DNA of 64,000 nucleotides from Vibrio sp. AND4 (lineage in GTDB: Bacteria; Pseudomonadota; Gammaproteobacteria; Enterobacterales; Vibrionaceae): assembly GCF_000171815.1 (NCBI RefSeq), contig NZ_ABGR01000005.1, positions 62,001-126,000 of the forward strand. The letters are read 5' to 3'. The position numbers and the translations under genes were made by a program. The notes below the pieces were generated by a model. The model made no database searches. It was given only the letters and a program-made list of their open reading frames with translations, and was not told where the DNA came from. This document shows positions 38,589 through 49,032 of this stretch, in pieces (the stretch's first letter is position 1; the number at the start of each line of letters is the position of its first letter).

Positions 38589-38599
<11 letters not shown>
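37821..38599 (+). pseudogene. parC: ParA-like ATPase ParC (polar chemotaxis array placement), one 1-base deletion
   Basis: ParC (ParA/Soj family) recruits chemotaxis arrays to the cell pole in Vibrio. The deviant Walker A KGGVGKTT lies at residues 10-17 of MIVWSVANQKGGVGKTTST, with VDTDPHASLTTYLGY and VLIDCPPILG later. The frame is intact to about 38447, where GATCAG-TATGG lacks one G of the expected GATCAGGTATGG. As given the frame closes at 38498. With the base restored it continues WTSAVPIDTKFRDASLKHLP and ends at 38599, overlapping the parP start, giving about 259 residues, normal for this family. Same kind of error as in cheB, 1.1 kb away. Confidence 0.85.
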
Positions 38600-39662
<1,063 letters not shown>

Positions 39663-39698
39663 ATTTTTGGTCGGGGACGACATTAACGAGGATTGACT

Positions 39699-40193
39699 AT
39701 GTCTCAAGCTTTTGAAGTAGAAGTGAAGAAAGATACATCGAACGACGAAGTTCTTCAGTGGGTGACGTTCCAACTAGAGGAAGAAACATACGGCATTAAC
39801 GTGATGCAAGTTCGTGAAGTTCTTCGCTACACAGAAATTGCTCCAGTTCCGGGTGCGCCAGATTACGTGTTAGGTATTATCAACCTGCGTGGCAGCGTCG
39901 TAACGGTTATCGATACACGTTCACGCTTTGGCTTAATGGCTGGTGAAGTGACTGATAACACACGTATCATCGTGATTGAGTCTGAGCATCAAGTAATCGG
40001 TATCCTAGTAGATAGCGTTGCTGAAGTGGTTTACCTACGTTCTTCTGAGATCGATACCACTCCTTCTGTGGGTACAGAAGAAAGTGCGAAATTTATTCAA
40101 GGCGTGAGCAATCGTGATGGTAAGCTACTTATCCTTGTTGATTTGAACAAGTTACTAACAGATGACGAATGGAATGAAATGGCTCACCTGTAA
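39699..40193 (+). CDS. cheW: Chemotaxis adaptor CheW
   Basis: 164 residues from ATG 39699, with GAGG seven bases upstream; the TTG at 39693 falls within the spacing and is less likely. CheW couples chemoreceptors to CheA. The CheW fold fills residues about 15-160: LQWVTFQLEEETYGINVMQVREVLRYTEIAPVPGAPDYVLGIINLRGSVVTVIDTRSRFGL. Followed 14 bases later by the DUF2802 gene. Confidence 0.95.
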   Translation: MSQAFEVEVKKDTSNDEVLQWVTFQLEEETYGINVMQVREVLRYTEIAPVPGAPDYVLGIINLRGSVVTVIDTRSRFGLMAGEVTDNTRIIVIESEHQVIGILVDSVAEVVYLRSSEIDTTPSVGTEESAKFIQGVSNRDGKLLILVDLNKLLTDDEWNEMAHL

Positions 40194-40207
40194 TTGGCTG
40201 ATGAATC

Positions 40208-40696
40208 ATGGTTGAAGAAACTTTCCAGTCATTGCCGTTTGTTTTATTCGGCGTCGCGATTGTCTTCTTTGTTCTGCTTTTACTTCAACTGCGCGTGCGT
40301 GCGGGTTTGCAAAAGCAGATTATTCAGCAACGCGCGCAATTGCGTCATGCGGAAAAAGAAGCACAAAAGCTGAACAAGCAACTGTTAGAAGTACGTTCTG
40401 TCGTGGTTGGCTTAGGTCAAAAAGTCACTGAACAACAAGATGTCATTCAACATTTCAATGAACGTATTCGAGAGCTTGAACACGCCGATACAGACGGGCG
40501 GCTGTACAGTAGAGCTTCAAAAATGGTCCAACTTGGTGCCGATATTAATGAGTTGATTGAAGAGTGTGAATTGCCTAAAGCAGAAGCGGAATTGATGTTG
40601 TCTTTGCAGAAAAAATTGGCAGGGAAAGAGAAAATTCCACCATTAAGCAGTCAACCACATGACACGCTGCTCCCTCCTTCTACTAGAAGACGTTAA
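40208..40696 (+). CDS. DUF2802 domain-containing membrane protein
   Basis: 162 residues. An N-terminal membrane span (about 7-28, LPFVLFGVAIVFFVLLLLQLRV) is followed by a coiled coil (about 35-95, QQRAQLRHAEKEAQKLNKQLLEV) and the conserved block YSRASKMVQLGADINELIEECELPKAEAELMLSLQKKL. This C-terminal block defines DUF2802. It is regularly the last gene of the Vibrio che cluster, 14 bases after cheW, so a role near the arrays is possible, but no function is known. A strong terminator follows. Confidence 0.85.
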   Translation: MVEETFQSLPFVLFGVAIVFFVLLLLQLRVRAGLQKQIIQQRAQLRHAEKEAQKLNKQLLEVRSVVVGLGQKVTEQQDVIQHFNERIRELEHADTDGRLYSRASKMVQLGADINELIEECELPKAEAELMLSLQKKLAGKEKIPPLSSQPHDTLLPPSTRRR

Positions 40697-40703
40697 GAAA
40701 AAT

Positions 40704-40727
40704 AAAAAGAAGCTTCGGCTTCTTTTT
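40704..40727 (+). terminator. Intrinsic terminator at the end of the flagellar/chemotaxis block
   Basis: Perfect ten-base-pair stem AAAAAGAAGC / GCTTCTTTTT with a TTCG tetraloop; the A and T tails make it work in both directions. It ends the che operon before the ccm genes. Confidence 0.93.
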
Positions 40728-40836
40728 ATTTGCAAATTAGAAATTTACCATCACTCTCAGTTATTTTTGATGAAGTGTGAATATGAGTTAACAAAAACTC
40801 ACGAACTTAAATACATCAACGCTTTCTTATCCTGTT

Positions 40837-40866
40837 TTGTCACATCTAAGCTGTGCTAATATAGCA
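40837..40866 (+). promoter_or_regulatory. Candidate sigma-70 promoter of ccmA with overlapping dyad
   Basis: TTGTCA at 40837-40842, 17 bases, then TATAGC at 40860-40865. The -10 region lies in a small perfect inverted repeat TGCTA-ATA-TAGCA (40854-40866), which could be an operator. About 28 bases before the ccmA ATG. Confidence 0.4.
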
Positions 40867-40893
40867 ACTCGTTCCTTTTTTAGTTGAAGCCCT

Positions 40894-41511
40894 ATGTTAG
40901 AAGTCTCTAACCTAACTGCGATCCGTGATGACCGGGTCCTGTTTGAAAACCTGCAATTCGAAATCAAGCCTGGTGAGTTAGTCCAGATTGAAGGACGTAA
41001 CGGTACAGGTAAAACCACATTATTGCGTATCGTGACAGGGTTAGGGGACAGAGAAGAGGGCATCATTAAGTGGAAAGGAGAAGAGGTTGAGAAATCTCGC
41101 GACGTATTCCATCAAGACTTGCTGTTCTTAGGGCATCAAACTGGCGTTAAACGCGAGCTGACCGCATTAGAAAACCTGCGTTTTTACCAATCTATTCACA
41201 ATCATCGCTCCTCTGAAGAAGATATCTTTTCTGCACTTGCCCAAGTGGGGCTTGCAGGAAGAGAGGATGTACCTGTAGCACAGCTTTCAGCAGGCCAGCA
41301 ACGTCGCGTGGCTTTAGCGAGGTTGTGGTTAAGCAATCAAATTCTGTGGATTTTGGATGAACCCCTCACTGCCATCGACAAACAAGGTGTCAAAGTACTA
41401 GAGTCGTTGTTTGCCCGTCATGCAGACAATGGCGGCATTGTTGTACTTACTACGCACCAAGACATGTTTGCAAACAGCCCGAAACTTAGAAAAATAAAAC
41501 TGGGTGATTGA
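40894..41511 (+). CDS. ccmA: Haem exporter ATPase CcmA
   Basis: 205 residues, ABC ATPase of the cytochrome c maturation system; with CcmB and CcmC it releases haem-loaded CcmE. Walker [14 protein letters not shown] (about 36-48), signature [19 protein letters not shown] (about 130-148), Walker [11 protein letters not shown] and the H-loop TTHQD. Normal length for CcmA. It ends one base before the ccmB start. Confidence 0.95.
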   Translation: MLEVSNLTAIRDDRVLFENLQFEIKPGELVQIEGRNGTGKTTLLRIVTGLGDREEGIIKWKGEEVEKSRDVFHQDLLFLGHQTGVKRELTALENLRFYQSIHNHRSSEEDIFSALAQVGLAGREDVPVAQLSAGQQRRVALARLWLSNQILWILDEPLTAIDKQGVKVLESLFARHADNGGIVVLTTHQDMFANSPKLRKIKLGD

Positions 41512-41512
41512 T

Positions 41513-42181
41513 ATGATTTCTGCCATGACTACCATTATTCGCCGTGAGCTTCTGATCGCATTTCGCCGTCAAGCAGACATCTTGAACCCGTTGTGGTTCT
41601 TCATCATAGTGATCACACTTTTCCCTCTCAGCATTGGTCCTGAGCCGAATTTGTTAGCGCGTATTGCTGCTGGCATCGTTTGGGTTGCAGCGTTGCTGTC
41701 TGCCTTATTATCATTAGAGCGCTTATTCCGTGATGATTATCAAGACGGTGGTCTTGAACAAATGATGCTGATGCCAATTCCATTGCAACTTGTGGTGGTT
41801 TCTAAGGTTGCCGCTCACTGGTTGCTGACAGGATTGCCTCTGATCTTGATCAGTCCATTGTTAGCCATTCTGCTTTCTCTTGACTTTAATACTTGGCTTT
41901 CTGTGGCACTGACACTAGCGATTGGCACGCCCACCTTGAGTTTTATCGGTGCTATTGGTGTGGCACTTACGGTTGGATTGCAAAAAGGCGGGGTGCTTTT
42001 GAGCTTGCTTATTCTCCCGCTTTACATTCCGATTTTAATTTTCGCTACATCTGCGATTGATGCTGCATCATTAGGTATGTCGTATAACGGACAACTGGCG
42101 ATTTTAGGTGCAATGTTAATGGGGGCGATGACCCTCACACCATTTGCCATCAGCGCTGCACTGCGAGTTAGTGTTAACTAG
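41513..42181 (+). CDS. ccmB: Haem exporter permease CcmB
   Basis: 222 residues from ATG 41513, which follows the ccmA stop by one base; a GTG at 41504 would overlap ccmA. Six membrane spans. N-terminal IIRRELLIAFRRQADILNPLWFFIIVITLFPLSIGP is the CcmB signature. About 108 bases, without visible features, separate it from ccmC. Confidence 0.94.
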   Translation: MISAMTTIIRRELLIAFRRQADILNPLWFFIIVITLFPLSIGPEPNLLARIAAGIVWVAALLSALLSLERLFRDDYQDGGLEQMMLMPIPLQLVVVSKVAAHWLLTGLPLILISPLLAILLSLDFNTWLSVALTLAIGTPTLSFIGAIGVALTVGLQKGGVLLSLLILPLYIPILIFATSAIDAASLGMSYNGQLAILGAMLMGAMTLTPFAISAALRVSVN

Positions 42182-42289
42182 AACAATAAGTGCGATTTAA
42201 GCGGCGTCAGATCAAAGAATTATTATTAAAGCACTGCTACGGTCTCGACCCTCTAGACAGTGCCCCTGAAGTAAGAGTGAGAACTTAAC

Positions 42290-43042
42290 ATGTGGAAATG
42301 GCTACATCCTTACGCCAAACCTGAAGCAGCTTATCACCTAAGTGGTAAGTTTTTACCTTGGTTTTCTGCATTGGCCCTTGTATGCCTAACAGCTGGTACT
42401 GTCTGGGGTCTTGCATTTGCGCCTTCTGATTACCAACAAGGCGACAGTTTTCGAATCATTTACATCCATGTCCCCGCGGCTATTTGGTCGATGGGCATTT
42501 ACATGTCGATGGCCATTGCCGCATTTATCGGCTTGGTTTGGCAAGTGCGTCTATCAGACATGGCGGCACTGGCCATGGCGCCGATTGGTGCAGTATTCAC
42601 TTTTATTGCTTTATTAACAGGAGCCGTGTGGGGAAAACCCATGTGGGGTACCTGGTGGGTGTGGGATGCGCGCCTTACTTCAGAGCTAATCCTGCTGTTT
42701 TTATACCTTGGCGTTATTGCGTTGTACCACGCGTTCGATGAGCAAAAGACCGCAGCGAAAGCGGCAGGTATTTTAGCTATCGTAGGGGTGGTTAACCTAC
42801 CTATCATCCATTTCTCGGTAGAGTGGTGGAATACACTTCACCAAGGCGCGACGATTACTAAATTTGAAAAACCATCCATATCATCCAACATGCTCTGGCC
42901 TCTTTTGCTCAATATTTTTGGCTTTGCCTTCTTTTTTGGGGCAGTGACTATGGTGCGTTTTCGTAACGAAATTATCAGCAAAGAGAGTCACCGTCCTTGG
43001 GTGCGCAATCTCGCAGCTGAAAAAACTCAGCAGGGTAATTGA
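42290..43042 (+). CDS. ccmC: Haem-handling protein CcmC
   Basis: 250 residues, six membrane spans. CcmC presents haem to CcmE. The WWD domain reads GKPMWGTWWVWDARLTSELIL (about 116-136), with conserved periplasmic histidines before (YIHVPAA) and after (FSVEWWNTLHQGAT). The stop TGA at 43040 is just before the ccmD start. Confidence 0.95.
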   Translation: MWKWLHPYAKPEAAYHLSGKFLPWFSALALVCLTAGTVWGLAFAPSDYQQGDSFRIIYIHVPAAIWSMGIYMSMAIAAFIGLVWQVRLSDMAALAMAPIGAVFTFIALLTGAVWGKPMWGTWWVWDARLTSELILLFLYLGVIALYHAFDEQKTAAKAAGILAIVGVVNLPIIHFSVEWWNTLHQGATITKFEKPSISSNMLWPLLLNIFGFAFFFGAVTMVRFRNEIISKESHRPWVRNLAAEKTQQGN

Positions 43043-43044
43043 TT

Positions 43045-43251
43045 ATGCATTTTGATTCTCTTAGCGAACTCTTTGCCATGGGTGGGTATGCCTGGTATGT
43101 GTGGAGCGCGTTTGGTATCACCTTTTTATCTATGCTTATTCTTCTTATTTCTAGTGTCCGTCGTGGTGATGCACTGTTGAAAGAGGTGAAAAAGAAAATT
43201 GATCGTCAAGCGCGCATCGACGCGGCGAAGAATATGGAGAACACCTTATGA
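43045..43251 (+). CDS. ccmD: Haem exporter small subunit CcmD
   Basis: 68 residues from ATG 43045, two bases after the ccmC stop. One membrane span (about 14-36, [21 protein letters not shown]) and a charged cytoplasmic tail ([15 protein letters not shown]), the typical shape of CcmD, which holds the CcmABC-CcmE complex together. Overlaps ccmE by four bases (ATGA). Confidence 0.92.
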   Translation: MHFDSLSELFAMGGYAWYVWSAFGITFLSMLILLISSVRRGDALLKEVKKKIDRQARIDAAKNMENTL

Positions 43252-43733
43252 ATCCGAGACGTAAAAAGAGGCTAGCTATTGTTTTAGCGATCTTTATCGG
43301 TATTAGTGCAACCATAGGTTTGATGCTTTACGCACTCAACCAAAACATGGACCTATTTTATACGCCTTCAGAATTGGTAAATGGCAAACCGGACGGTACG
43401 AAACCTGAGGTTGGGCAACGTCTGCGTATTGGTGGCATGGTCGTTGAAGGGTCGGTTCGCCGTGATCCTGAATCTCTTAAAGTGAGCTTTGATCTGCACG
43501 ACGTGGGCCCGATAGTAACCATAGTATATGACGGTATCCTTCCCGATTTGTTCCGCGAGGGTCAAGGTATCGTTGCTCAAGGTGTTCTTGAAGACGCCAC
43601 TACCGTAAAAGCGTTTGAAGTGTTGGCAAAACACGATGAAGAGTACATGCCACCTGAAATTGCAGAGGCAATGAAGAAGAATCATGAGCCTTTACAGTAC
43701 ACAACAGAACAGAAACAAGGAAGCGGCCAATGA
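43248..43733 (+). CDS. ccmE: Periplasmic haem chaperone CcmE
   Basis: 161 residues. CcmE binds haem covalently and carries it to CcmF. N-terminal membrane anchor at about 7-28, then an OB-fold. The haem-binding His129 is in [12 protein letters not shown]. It overlaps ccmD at the front and ccmF by four bases at the end. Confidence 0.95.
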   Translation: MNPRRKKRLAIVLAIFIGISATIGLMLYALNQNMDLFYTPSELVNGKPDGTKPEVGQRLRIGGMVVEGSVRRDPESLKVSFDLHDVGPIVTIVYDGILPDLFREGQGIVAQGVLEDATTVKAFEVLAKHDEEYMPPEIAEAMKKNHEPLQYTTEQKQGSGQ

Positions 43734-45712
43734 TTGCTGAAGTCGGTCACTTTGCCCTCATTATCTCGCTGGCAATGGCATTGTTGCTCAGCGCACTGCC
43801 ATTATGGGGCGCATCTAATAACAACACAATGCTGATGAACACCGCCAGACCGCTTTCGTGGTCGATGTTTATCATGCTATTTTTTTCATTCGCGATACTC
43901 TGTTGGAGTTTTTACACCAACGATTTTACGTTGCAATACGTAGCGAGTAACTCAAACAGCCAACTTCCATGGTACTACCGTATAACGGCGGTTTGGGGTG
44001 CTCACGAAGGTTCGCTCTTACTTTGGGTTCTTATCCAAGCAATGTGGACAGTTGCTGTCGCGACGTTTAGTCGTGGCATGCCACAAGAGTCTGTCGCACG
44101 CGTACTTTCCGTGATGGGTATGATCTCTGTAGGTTTCCTGCTGTTCATTATCATTACCTCAAACCCATTTCTTCGCACGTTGCCGTTCTTCCCTGTCGAT
44201 GGTCGTGATTTAAACCCGCTTCTTCAAGACCCCGGGTTGATCGTTCACCCCCCAATGCTTTACATGGGTTATGTGGGCTTTTCTGTTGCGTTCTCGTTTG
44301 CTATCGCATCTCTAATGACAGGCCGCCTTGATACGGCTTGGGCTCGTTGGTCTAGACCTTGGACAACGGCAGCATGGGTATTCCTAACGTTAGGTATTGC
44401 TCTCGGTTCTTGGTGGGCTTATTACGAACTTGGCTGGGGCGGTTGGTGGTTTTGGGACCCAGTAGAAAACGCATCGTTTATGCCTTGGTTGGCTGGCACC
44501 GCACTCATGCACTCTCTGGCAGTAACAGAAAAACGCGGTACCTTTAAAGCGTGGACAGTACTACTTGCTATTTCTGCATTCTCGCTCAGTTTATTGGGTA
44601 CCTTCTTGGTCCGTTCCGGCATCTTGGTATCGGTACACGCGTTCGCATCAGATCCGTCTCGCGGTATGTTTATCCTAGCTTTCCTAGTGTTCGTCATCGG
44701 TGGTTCTCTCCTGCTATTTGCAGTGAAAGGGGCTGCGGTTCGTGTGCGTGGTAATTTTGATTTGGTATCGCGTGAAAACGCACTGCTGTCTAATAACGTG
44801 CTGCTAATTGCAGCACTTGTGGTGGTCCTTGTTGGTACCTTGCTGCCTTTAGTTCACAAACAGATTGGTTTGGGTTCGGTATCGATTGGTGCGCCATTCT
44901 TCGACATGTTGTTTGCATGGTTGATGATGCCGTTTGCTTTTCTATTGGGCATTGGCCCTATGATTCGCTGGAAGCGCGATAATCTATCTAAGCTTATTAA
45001 GCCAATGGTTATTTCTGGTGTGCTTGCTTTCGCGTTAGCTGCAGCATGTGTCTTTATGTTTGCTGACTTTTTCTCAGTGATGGCTTACATCGGCTGGGTG
45101 ATGGCAATCTGGATCATCGCAATGCATGGTTTTGAATTGCATGAACGTGCAACGCACCGCCACCGTTTCACAGAAGGTGTTCGTAAACTTCAACGCAGTC
45201 ACTGGGCAATGATGCTTGGCCACATTGGTCTTGCTGTTACTGTTATTGGTATTGCCATGGTGCAAAACTACAGTATTGAACGTGACGTGCGCTTGGCCCC
45301 CGGTGAGCACTTCAAGATTTACGGGTACGATTTTTACTTCTCGGGTCTACGTGACAAAGATGGTCCAAACTACGATGGTTATATCGCCGACTTCGAAATC
45401 ACAAGTGATGGCAAATACGTAAATACCTTGCACGCGGAGAAACGCTTCTACAGTACGGCCAAGTCTATGATGACAGAGGCAGCCATCGACCGCGGCATCA
45501 CACGTGACCTTTATATTGCGATGGGTGAGCGTCTGGACGACAACCGTTCTTGGGCGGTACGAATTTACTACAAACCATTCGTTCGTTGGATTTGGGCTGG
45601 TTCACTCATTATGGCTTTAGGTGGAGCACTAGCTATCTCTGATAGACGTTACCGCTTCCGCAAAACGGCTAAGAAAGATGAAAAATCAACACTAGCGGAG
45701 AAGGAGGCATAA
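43730..45712 (+). CDS. ccmF: Cytochrome c haem lyase subunit CcmF
   Basis: 660 residues with about 15 membrane spans. CcmF joins haem to apocytochrome c with CcmH/I. The WWD domain [19 protein letters not shown] lies at about 230-250, with histidines in [13 protein letters not shown] and [12 protein letters not shown]. The C-terminal periplasmic domain is at about 495-620. Followed three bases later by ccmG. Confidence 0.95.
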   Translation: MIAEVGHFALIISLAMALLLSALPLWGASNNNTMLMNTARPLSWSMFIMLFFSFAILCWSFYTNDFTLQYVASNSNSQLPWYYRITAVWGAHEGSLLLWVLIQAMWTVAVATFSRGMPQESVARVLSVMGMISVGFLLFIIITSNPFLRTLPFFPVDGRDLNPLLQDPGLIVHPPMLYMGYVGFSVAFSFAIASLMTGRLDTAWARWSRPWTTAAWVFLTLGIALGSWWAYYELGWGGWWFWDPVENASFMPWLAGTALMHSLAVTEKRGTFKAWTVLLAISAFSLSLLGTFLVRSGILVSVHAFASDPSRGMFILAFLVFVIGGSLLLFAVKGAAVRVRGNFDLVSRENALLSNNVLLIAALVVVLVGTLLPLVHKQIGLGSVSIGAPFFDMLFAWLMMPFAFLLGIGPMIRWKRDNLSKLIKPMVISGVLAFALAAACVFMFADFFSVMAYIGWVMAIWIIAMHGFELHERATHRHRFTEGVRKLQRSHWAMMLGHIGLAVTVIGIAMVQNYSIERDVRLAPGEHFKIYGYDFYFSGLRDKDGPNYDGYIADFEITSDGKYVNTLHAEKRFYSTAKSMMTEAAIDRGITRDLYIAMGERLDDNRSWAVRIYYKPFVRWIWAGSLIMALGGALAISDRRYRFRKTAKKDEKSTLAEKEA

Positions 45713-45715
45713 TAA

Positions 45716-46270
45716 ATGAACAAGAAAGTCTTATTTATTCCATTGGTGGCCTTTATGGTGTTGGCGGGCATCTTCGCATCTCAGTTGGTCCGTAACCAAG
45801 AGGGCGATGACCCAACAAAATTGGAGTCTGTACTGGTCGGTAAACCAGTGCCTGAGTTTCATCTTGAGGATTTGGCTGAACCGGGTAAGCAATACGATCA
45901 ATCGATTTTCAAAGGGGAACCTTTACTGCTCAATGTATGGGCAACTTGGTGTCCAACCTGTTACGCAGAGCACAAATATCTCAACGAGCTTGCCGGTAAA
46001 GGGGTGAAGCTTATTGGTATGAACTACAAAGATGATCGCAATAAAGCGGTCGGATGGTTAAATGATTTAGGTAACCCATATCTGATCAGCTTGTTTGATG
46101 GTAGTGGTATGTTGGGTCTAGATCTTGGTGTGTATGGTGCTCCAGAAACCTTTGTTATTGATGCAAACGGCGTCATTCGTTACCGCCATGTTGGCGACGT
46201 AAACCCTCGCAACTGGGCGGAAAAACTCGAGCCGCTCTACAACAAATTGGTTGAGGAGGCGAAGCAATGA
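45716..46270 (+). CDS. ccmG: Thiol:disulfide interchange protein CcmG (DsbE)
   Basis: 184 residues. CcmG reduces the haem-binding cysteines of apocytochrome c in the periplasm. N-terminal anchor at about 5-23, thioredoxin fold with active site WCPTC (Cys79 and Cys82) and cis-Pro region GAPETFVID. The length is normal. Overlaps ccmH by four bases. Confidence 0.95.
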   Translation: MNKKVLFIPLVAFMVLAGIFASQLVRNQEGDDPTKLESVLVGKPVPEFHLEDLAEPGKQYDQSIFKGEPLLLNVWATWCPTCYAEHKYLNELAGKGVKLIGMNYKDDRNKAVGWLNDLGNPYLISLFDGSGMLGLDLGVYGAPETFVIDANGVIRYRHVGDVNPRNWAEKLEPLYNKLVEEAKQ

Positions 46271-46752
46271 GAAAGTTTATTCTAGCGGCAGTGTCTGCAA
46301 TGATATTTTCTTTCGCTGCCCACGCAGCGATTGAAGTGTACGAGTTTGACAACCTAGAGCAAGAACAGCAGTTTAAAGAGCTAGGGCACACTCTGCGTTG
46401 TCCAAAATGTCAAAACAACACCATCTCAGATTCGAACGCGCAATTAGCTCAAGACTTACGCCACAAGGTGTATGAAATGACGAAAGAGGGCAAATCGAAG
46501 AGTGAGATTGTTGATTACATGATTGCTCGCTACGGAAACTTTGTTACTTACAACCCACCGTTTACTTTTGCCACTGCGATTCTGTGGCTAGGCCCACTAG
46601 CAGTCGTGCTCGGCGGCTTTGGTTTGATCGTGCTACGTAGCCGAAAATCAAAGGCAGAGTTAGTTCATACAAGTAATGAAGATTGGGACGAAGAGAAGGA
46701 AGCGCGCCTCAAATCATTGCTTGATGAAGAGAACAACGGAGATAAGAAGTAA
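46267..46752 (+). CDS. ccmH: Cytochrome c maturation protein CcmH
   Basis: 161 residues. Signal peptide to about residue 18 (ILAAVSAMIFSFAAHA), redox motif LRCPKCQN with Cys45 and Cys48, and a C-terminal membrane span (about 103-121). Equivalent to the N-terminal half of E. coli CcmH; the C-terminal half is the separate gene ccmI here. Its stop overlaps the ccmI start. Confidence 0.94.
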   Translation: MRKFILAAVSAMIFSFAAHAAIEVYEFDNLEQEQQFKELGHTLRCPKCQNNTISDSNAQLAQDLRHKVYEMTKEGKSKSEIVDYMIARYGNFVTYNPPFTFATAILWLGPLAVVLGGFGLIVLRSRKSKAELVHTSNEDWDEEKEARLKSLLDEENNGDKK

Positions 46753-47969
46753 TGACACTGTTTTGGGTTTCCACTATTGTTCTTACACTTGTAGCGTGTG
46801 CACTGATTGCGATGCCACTGCTAAAGCAAAAAGCCAACAATGATGAAGTGTTGCGTGATGAGCTCAACAAAGCGTTCTACAAAGACCGTCTGTCGGAGCT
46901 TGCCGAAGAGACAGACGAAGGTCTGGTTGAAAGTGAAGATGACCTGATTTCGGATCTAAAGCAATCACTCCTTGACGATATTCCAAGTGATAAAACGCAA
47001 AAAGAGACCAAGGTTTCTCCAATTGCTGTATTGGTTTCTTCTGTGATTTTAACTGTGGTATTGAGTTACGGCTTATATTACAAGTTTGGCGCCTCGCAGG
47101 ATGTGGTTCAGTGGCAAGAAGTTAACGCTAATCTCCCTGAGCTCTCTAAAAAGCTGATGTCTGCGGCGTCTGAACCGCTTAGTGAAGACGAAATGGCAGA
47201 CTTGTCTTTGGCATTACGTACTCGCCTGCAATACCAACCTGAAGATTCAACGGGTTGGTTGCTTCTTGGTCGTATTGCTTTGGCCAATCGTGATGTGACG
47301 ACGTCAATTGATGCGATGGAGAAAGCGTACGGGCTAGAGCCAAAGGATCCTGATATTCAACTTGGCTACGCGCAGGCTCTGATGCTTTCTCAAGACGAAG
47401 TGGAACAGGCCACAGCCCGCTCTCTGCTTGGTAAGTTGATGCAGCAAGATTACGTGGACTTACGTGTATTCTCGCTACTTGCGTTTGATGCGTTCGAGCG
47501 TCAAGACTTCCCTGCGGCGATTAAATACTGGGGCATTATGCAGCAAATGATTGGCTCAGAAGACAGCCGTTATGAAATGCTAGGTCGCAGTATCGAAAGT
47601 GCTCGCAAGCGAATGGGGGAAGCGGTTTCGCCAGATAAGAGCGTGGCAGTGACGATTAACATCGCTGAAAAAGCCCAGTTGGATCCAAACGCAGTACTGA
47701 TTGTGTCGGTTCATCGCGCTGATGGTTCCCCCATGCCAGTTGCGGCGGCTCGTTACCCATTGGGGACCTTCCCTCGTACTGTGGTATTAGATGATGGTAA
47801 CGCAATGATGGATGGTCAGAAGCTGTCTTCACTGGATAAGTTGATTGTCCGCGCTCGCGTTGACTCTGATGGTAACGTTGCGACTCGTGATCAAGATTGG
47901 CACGGTGAAAGCGCTGTGGTGGATTTTGGTCAGCCAGTTGAAGTGATGATCGATAAACAGTATCAATAA
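46752..47969 (+). CDS. ccmI: Cytochrome c maturation TPR protein CcmI
   Basis: 405 residues. CcmI holds apocytochrome c for haem attachment. Two membrane spans (about 4-22 and 93-112), a TPR region (about 150-280, LLLGRIALANRDVTTSIDAMEKAYGLEPKDPDIQLGYAQALM) and a C-terminal beta-rich domain (about 295-405). Last gene of the ccm operon; a strong palindromic terminator follows at 48047. Confidence 0.93.
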   Translation: MTLFWVSTIVLTLVACALIAMPLLKQKANNDEVLRDELNKAFYKDRLSELAEETDEGLVESEDDLISDLKQSLLDDIPSDKTQKETKVSPIAVLVSSVILTVVLSYGLYYKFGASQDVVQWQEVNANLPELSKKLMSAASEPLSEDEMADLSLALRTRLQYQPEDSTGWLLLGRIALANRDVTTSIDAMEKAYGLEPKDPDIQLGYAQALMLSQDEVEQATARSLLGKLMQQDYVDLRVFSLLAFDAFERQDFPAAIKYWGIMQQMIGSEDSRYEMLGRSIESARKRMGEAVSPDKSVAVTINIAEKAQLDPNAVLIVSVHRADGSPMPVAAARYPLGTFPRTVVLDDGNAMMDGQKLSSLDKLIVRARVDSDGNVATRDQDWHGESAVVDFGQPVEVMIDKQYQ

Positions 47970-48046
47970 ACACAATCATTTTTGATACTTATTACTTAGT
48001 GGGCGACGTGTCAGTTTTGTGGTATGACTGGCGACAATCGAGTAGA

Positions 48047-48082
48047 ATAAATAAAGGTCAGCAATTGCTGACCTTTATTTAT
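48047..48082 (+). terminator. Intrinsic terminator after the ccm operon
   Basis: A perfect 36-base palindrome with AATAAAGGTCAGC and its complement, centred at 48064/48065. The T-rich right arm acts as the terminator tail. It may work in either direction. Confidence 0.85.
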
Positions 48083-48152
48083 ATACCCAAGTAACTTTTT
48101 TCTGTGTTAAAGCCACGAAAACGAAGGTTTCTTAGGTATATCAATAGTCGTT

Positions 48153-48944
48153 ATGGAACTAAGAATGTATCACAAGGTTAAATCCATCTTTTTTTTGCTG
48201 TTTGCAGTTGGACTGGTTGGCTGTTCAAGTGTGCCTGAGGAGGCAGTAAATGAGGAAAACGAAACGAATCAATCAACTTCTGATGCTTATGATCCATTAG
48301 AAGGCTTCAACCGCGTAATGTGGGATGTCAACTACGACTATCTGGACCCGTACTTGGTTCGCCCAATCTCCCTTGCTTACGTCGATTATACGCCTACGCC
48401 TATTCGCTCAGGTATTGCTAATTTCTTAGCGAACTTAGATGAACCGGCAAGTATGATAAACAACCTTGTGATGGGGAATGGCACCAAAGCCGTTGATCAT
48501 TTTAACCGCTTTTGGATTAACTCGACGTTCGGTATTTTTGGCTTGTTCGATATCGCAACGGCTGCTGGTATCACCAAATACGATAATAAAGAGTTCAGTA
48601 GCGTAGTAGGGCACTACGGTGTTGGCAATGGCCCATACGTAATGGTGCCTGGTTACGGACCGTACACGTTGCGTGAAGTAACAGATACAGTCGACGGTAT
48701 GTATGTACCTCTGTCCTACCTTAACTTCTGGGCTGGTCTAGGTAAATGGGCACTAGAGGGGATGGAGAAGCGAGCGCTATTGGTTTCTCAAGAAGCGCAA
48801 CTTGACTCGTCACCAGATCCTTATGTGCTAGCACGTGATGTGTATCTGCAGCGCCAAGATTTTCAGGCGGAACTCAACAACCTTGATGAAGTCGATGATG
48901 AAGAAGAAGCATACTTAGATGAGTACTTAGAAGAAGATTTCTAA
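48153..48944 (+). CDS. mlaA: Outer-membrane lipid asymmetry lipoprotein MlaA (VacJ)
   Basis: 263 residues from ATG 48153; an in-frame ATG at 48165 also has purines upstream and would leave the lipobox at a more usual place. MlaA removes phospholipids from the outer leaflet of the outer membrane and hands them to MlaC. Lipobox LVGC with Cys24. The MlaA domain starts with AYDPLEGFNRVMWDVNYDYLDPYLVRPISLAY and contains NSTFGIFGLFDIATAAGI and GPYVMVPGYGPYTLRE. The acidic C-terminus is typical of Vibrio. Single gene with its own terminator. Confidence 0.93.
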   Translation: MELRMYHKVKSIFFLLFAVGLVGCSSVPEEAVNEENETNQSTSDAYDPLEGFNRVMWDVNYDYLDPYLVRPISLAYVDYTPTPIRSGIANFLANLDEPASMINNLVMGNGTKAVDHFNRFWINSTFGIFGLFDIATAAGITKYDNKEFSSVVGHYGVGNGPYVMVPGYGPYTLREVTDTVDGMYVPLSYLNFWAGLGKWALEGMEKRALLVSQEAQLDSSPDPYVLARDVYLQRQDFQAELNNLDEVDDEEEAYLDEYLEEDF

Positions 48945-48962
48945 ACGCTTAAATAAATTGCG

Positions 48963-48996
48963 AAAAAAGGCTTGGTTTTCACCAAGCCTTTTTTTC
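48963..48996. terminator. Bidirectional terminator between mlaA and the first fadL
   Basis: Fourteen-base-pair stem AAAAAAGGCTTGGT / ACCAAGCCTTTTTT with a four-base loop. It serves mlaA on the plus strand and the convergent fadL gene on the minus strand. Confidence 0.92.
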
Positions 48997-49032
48997 ATCG
49001 GTCACTTTCTTGTATCGATAATTTTGTTCAGA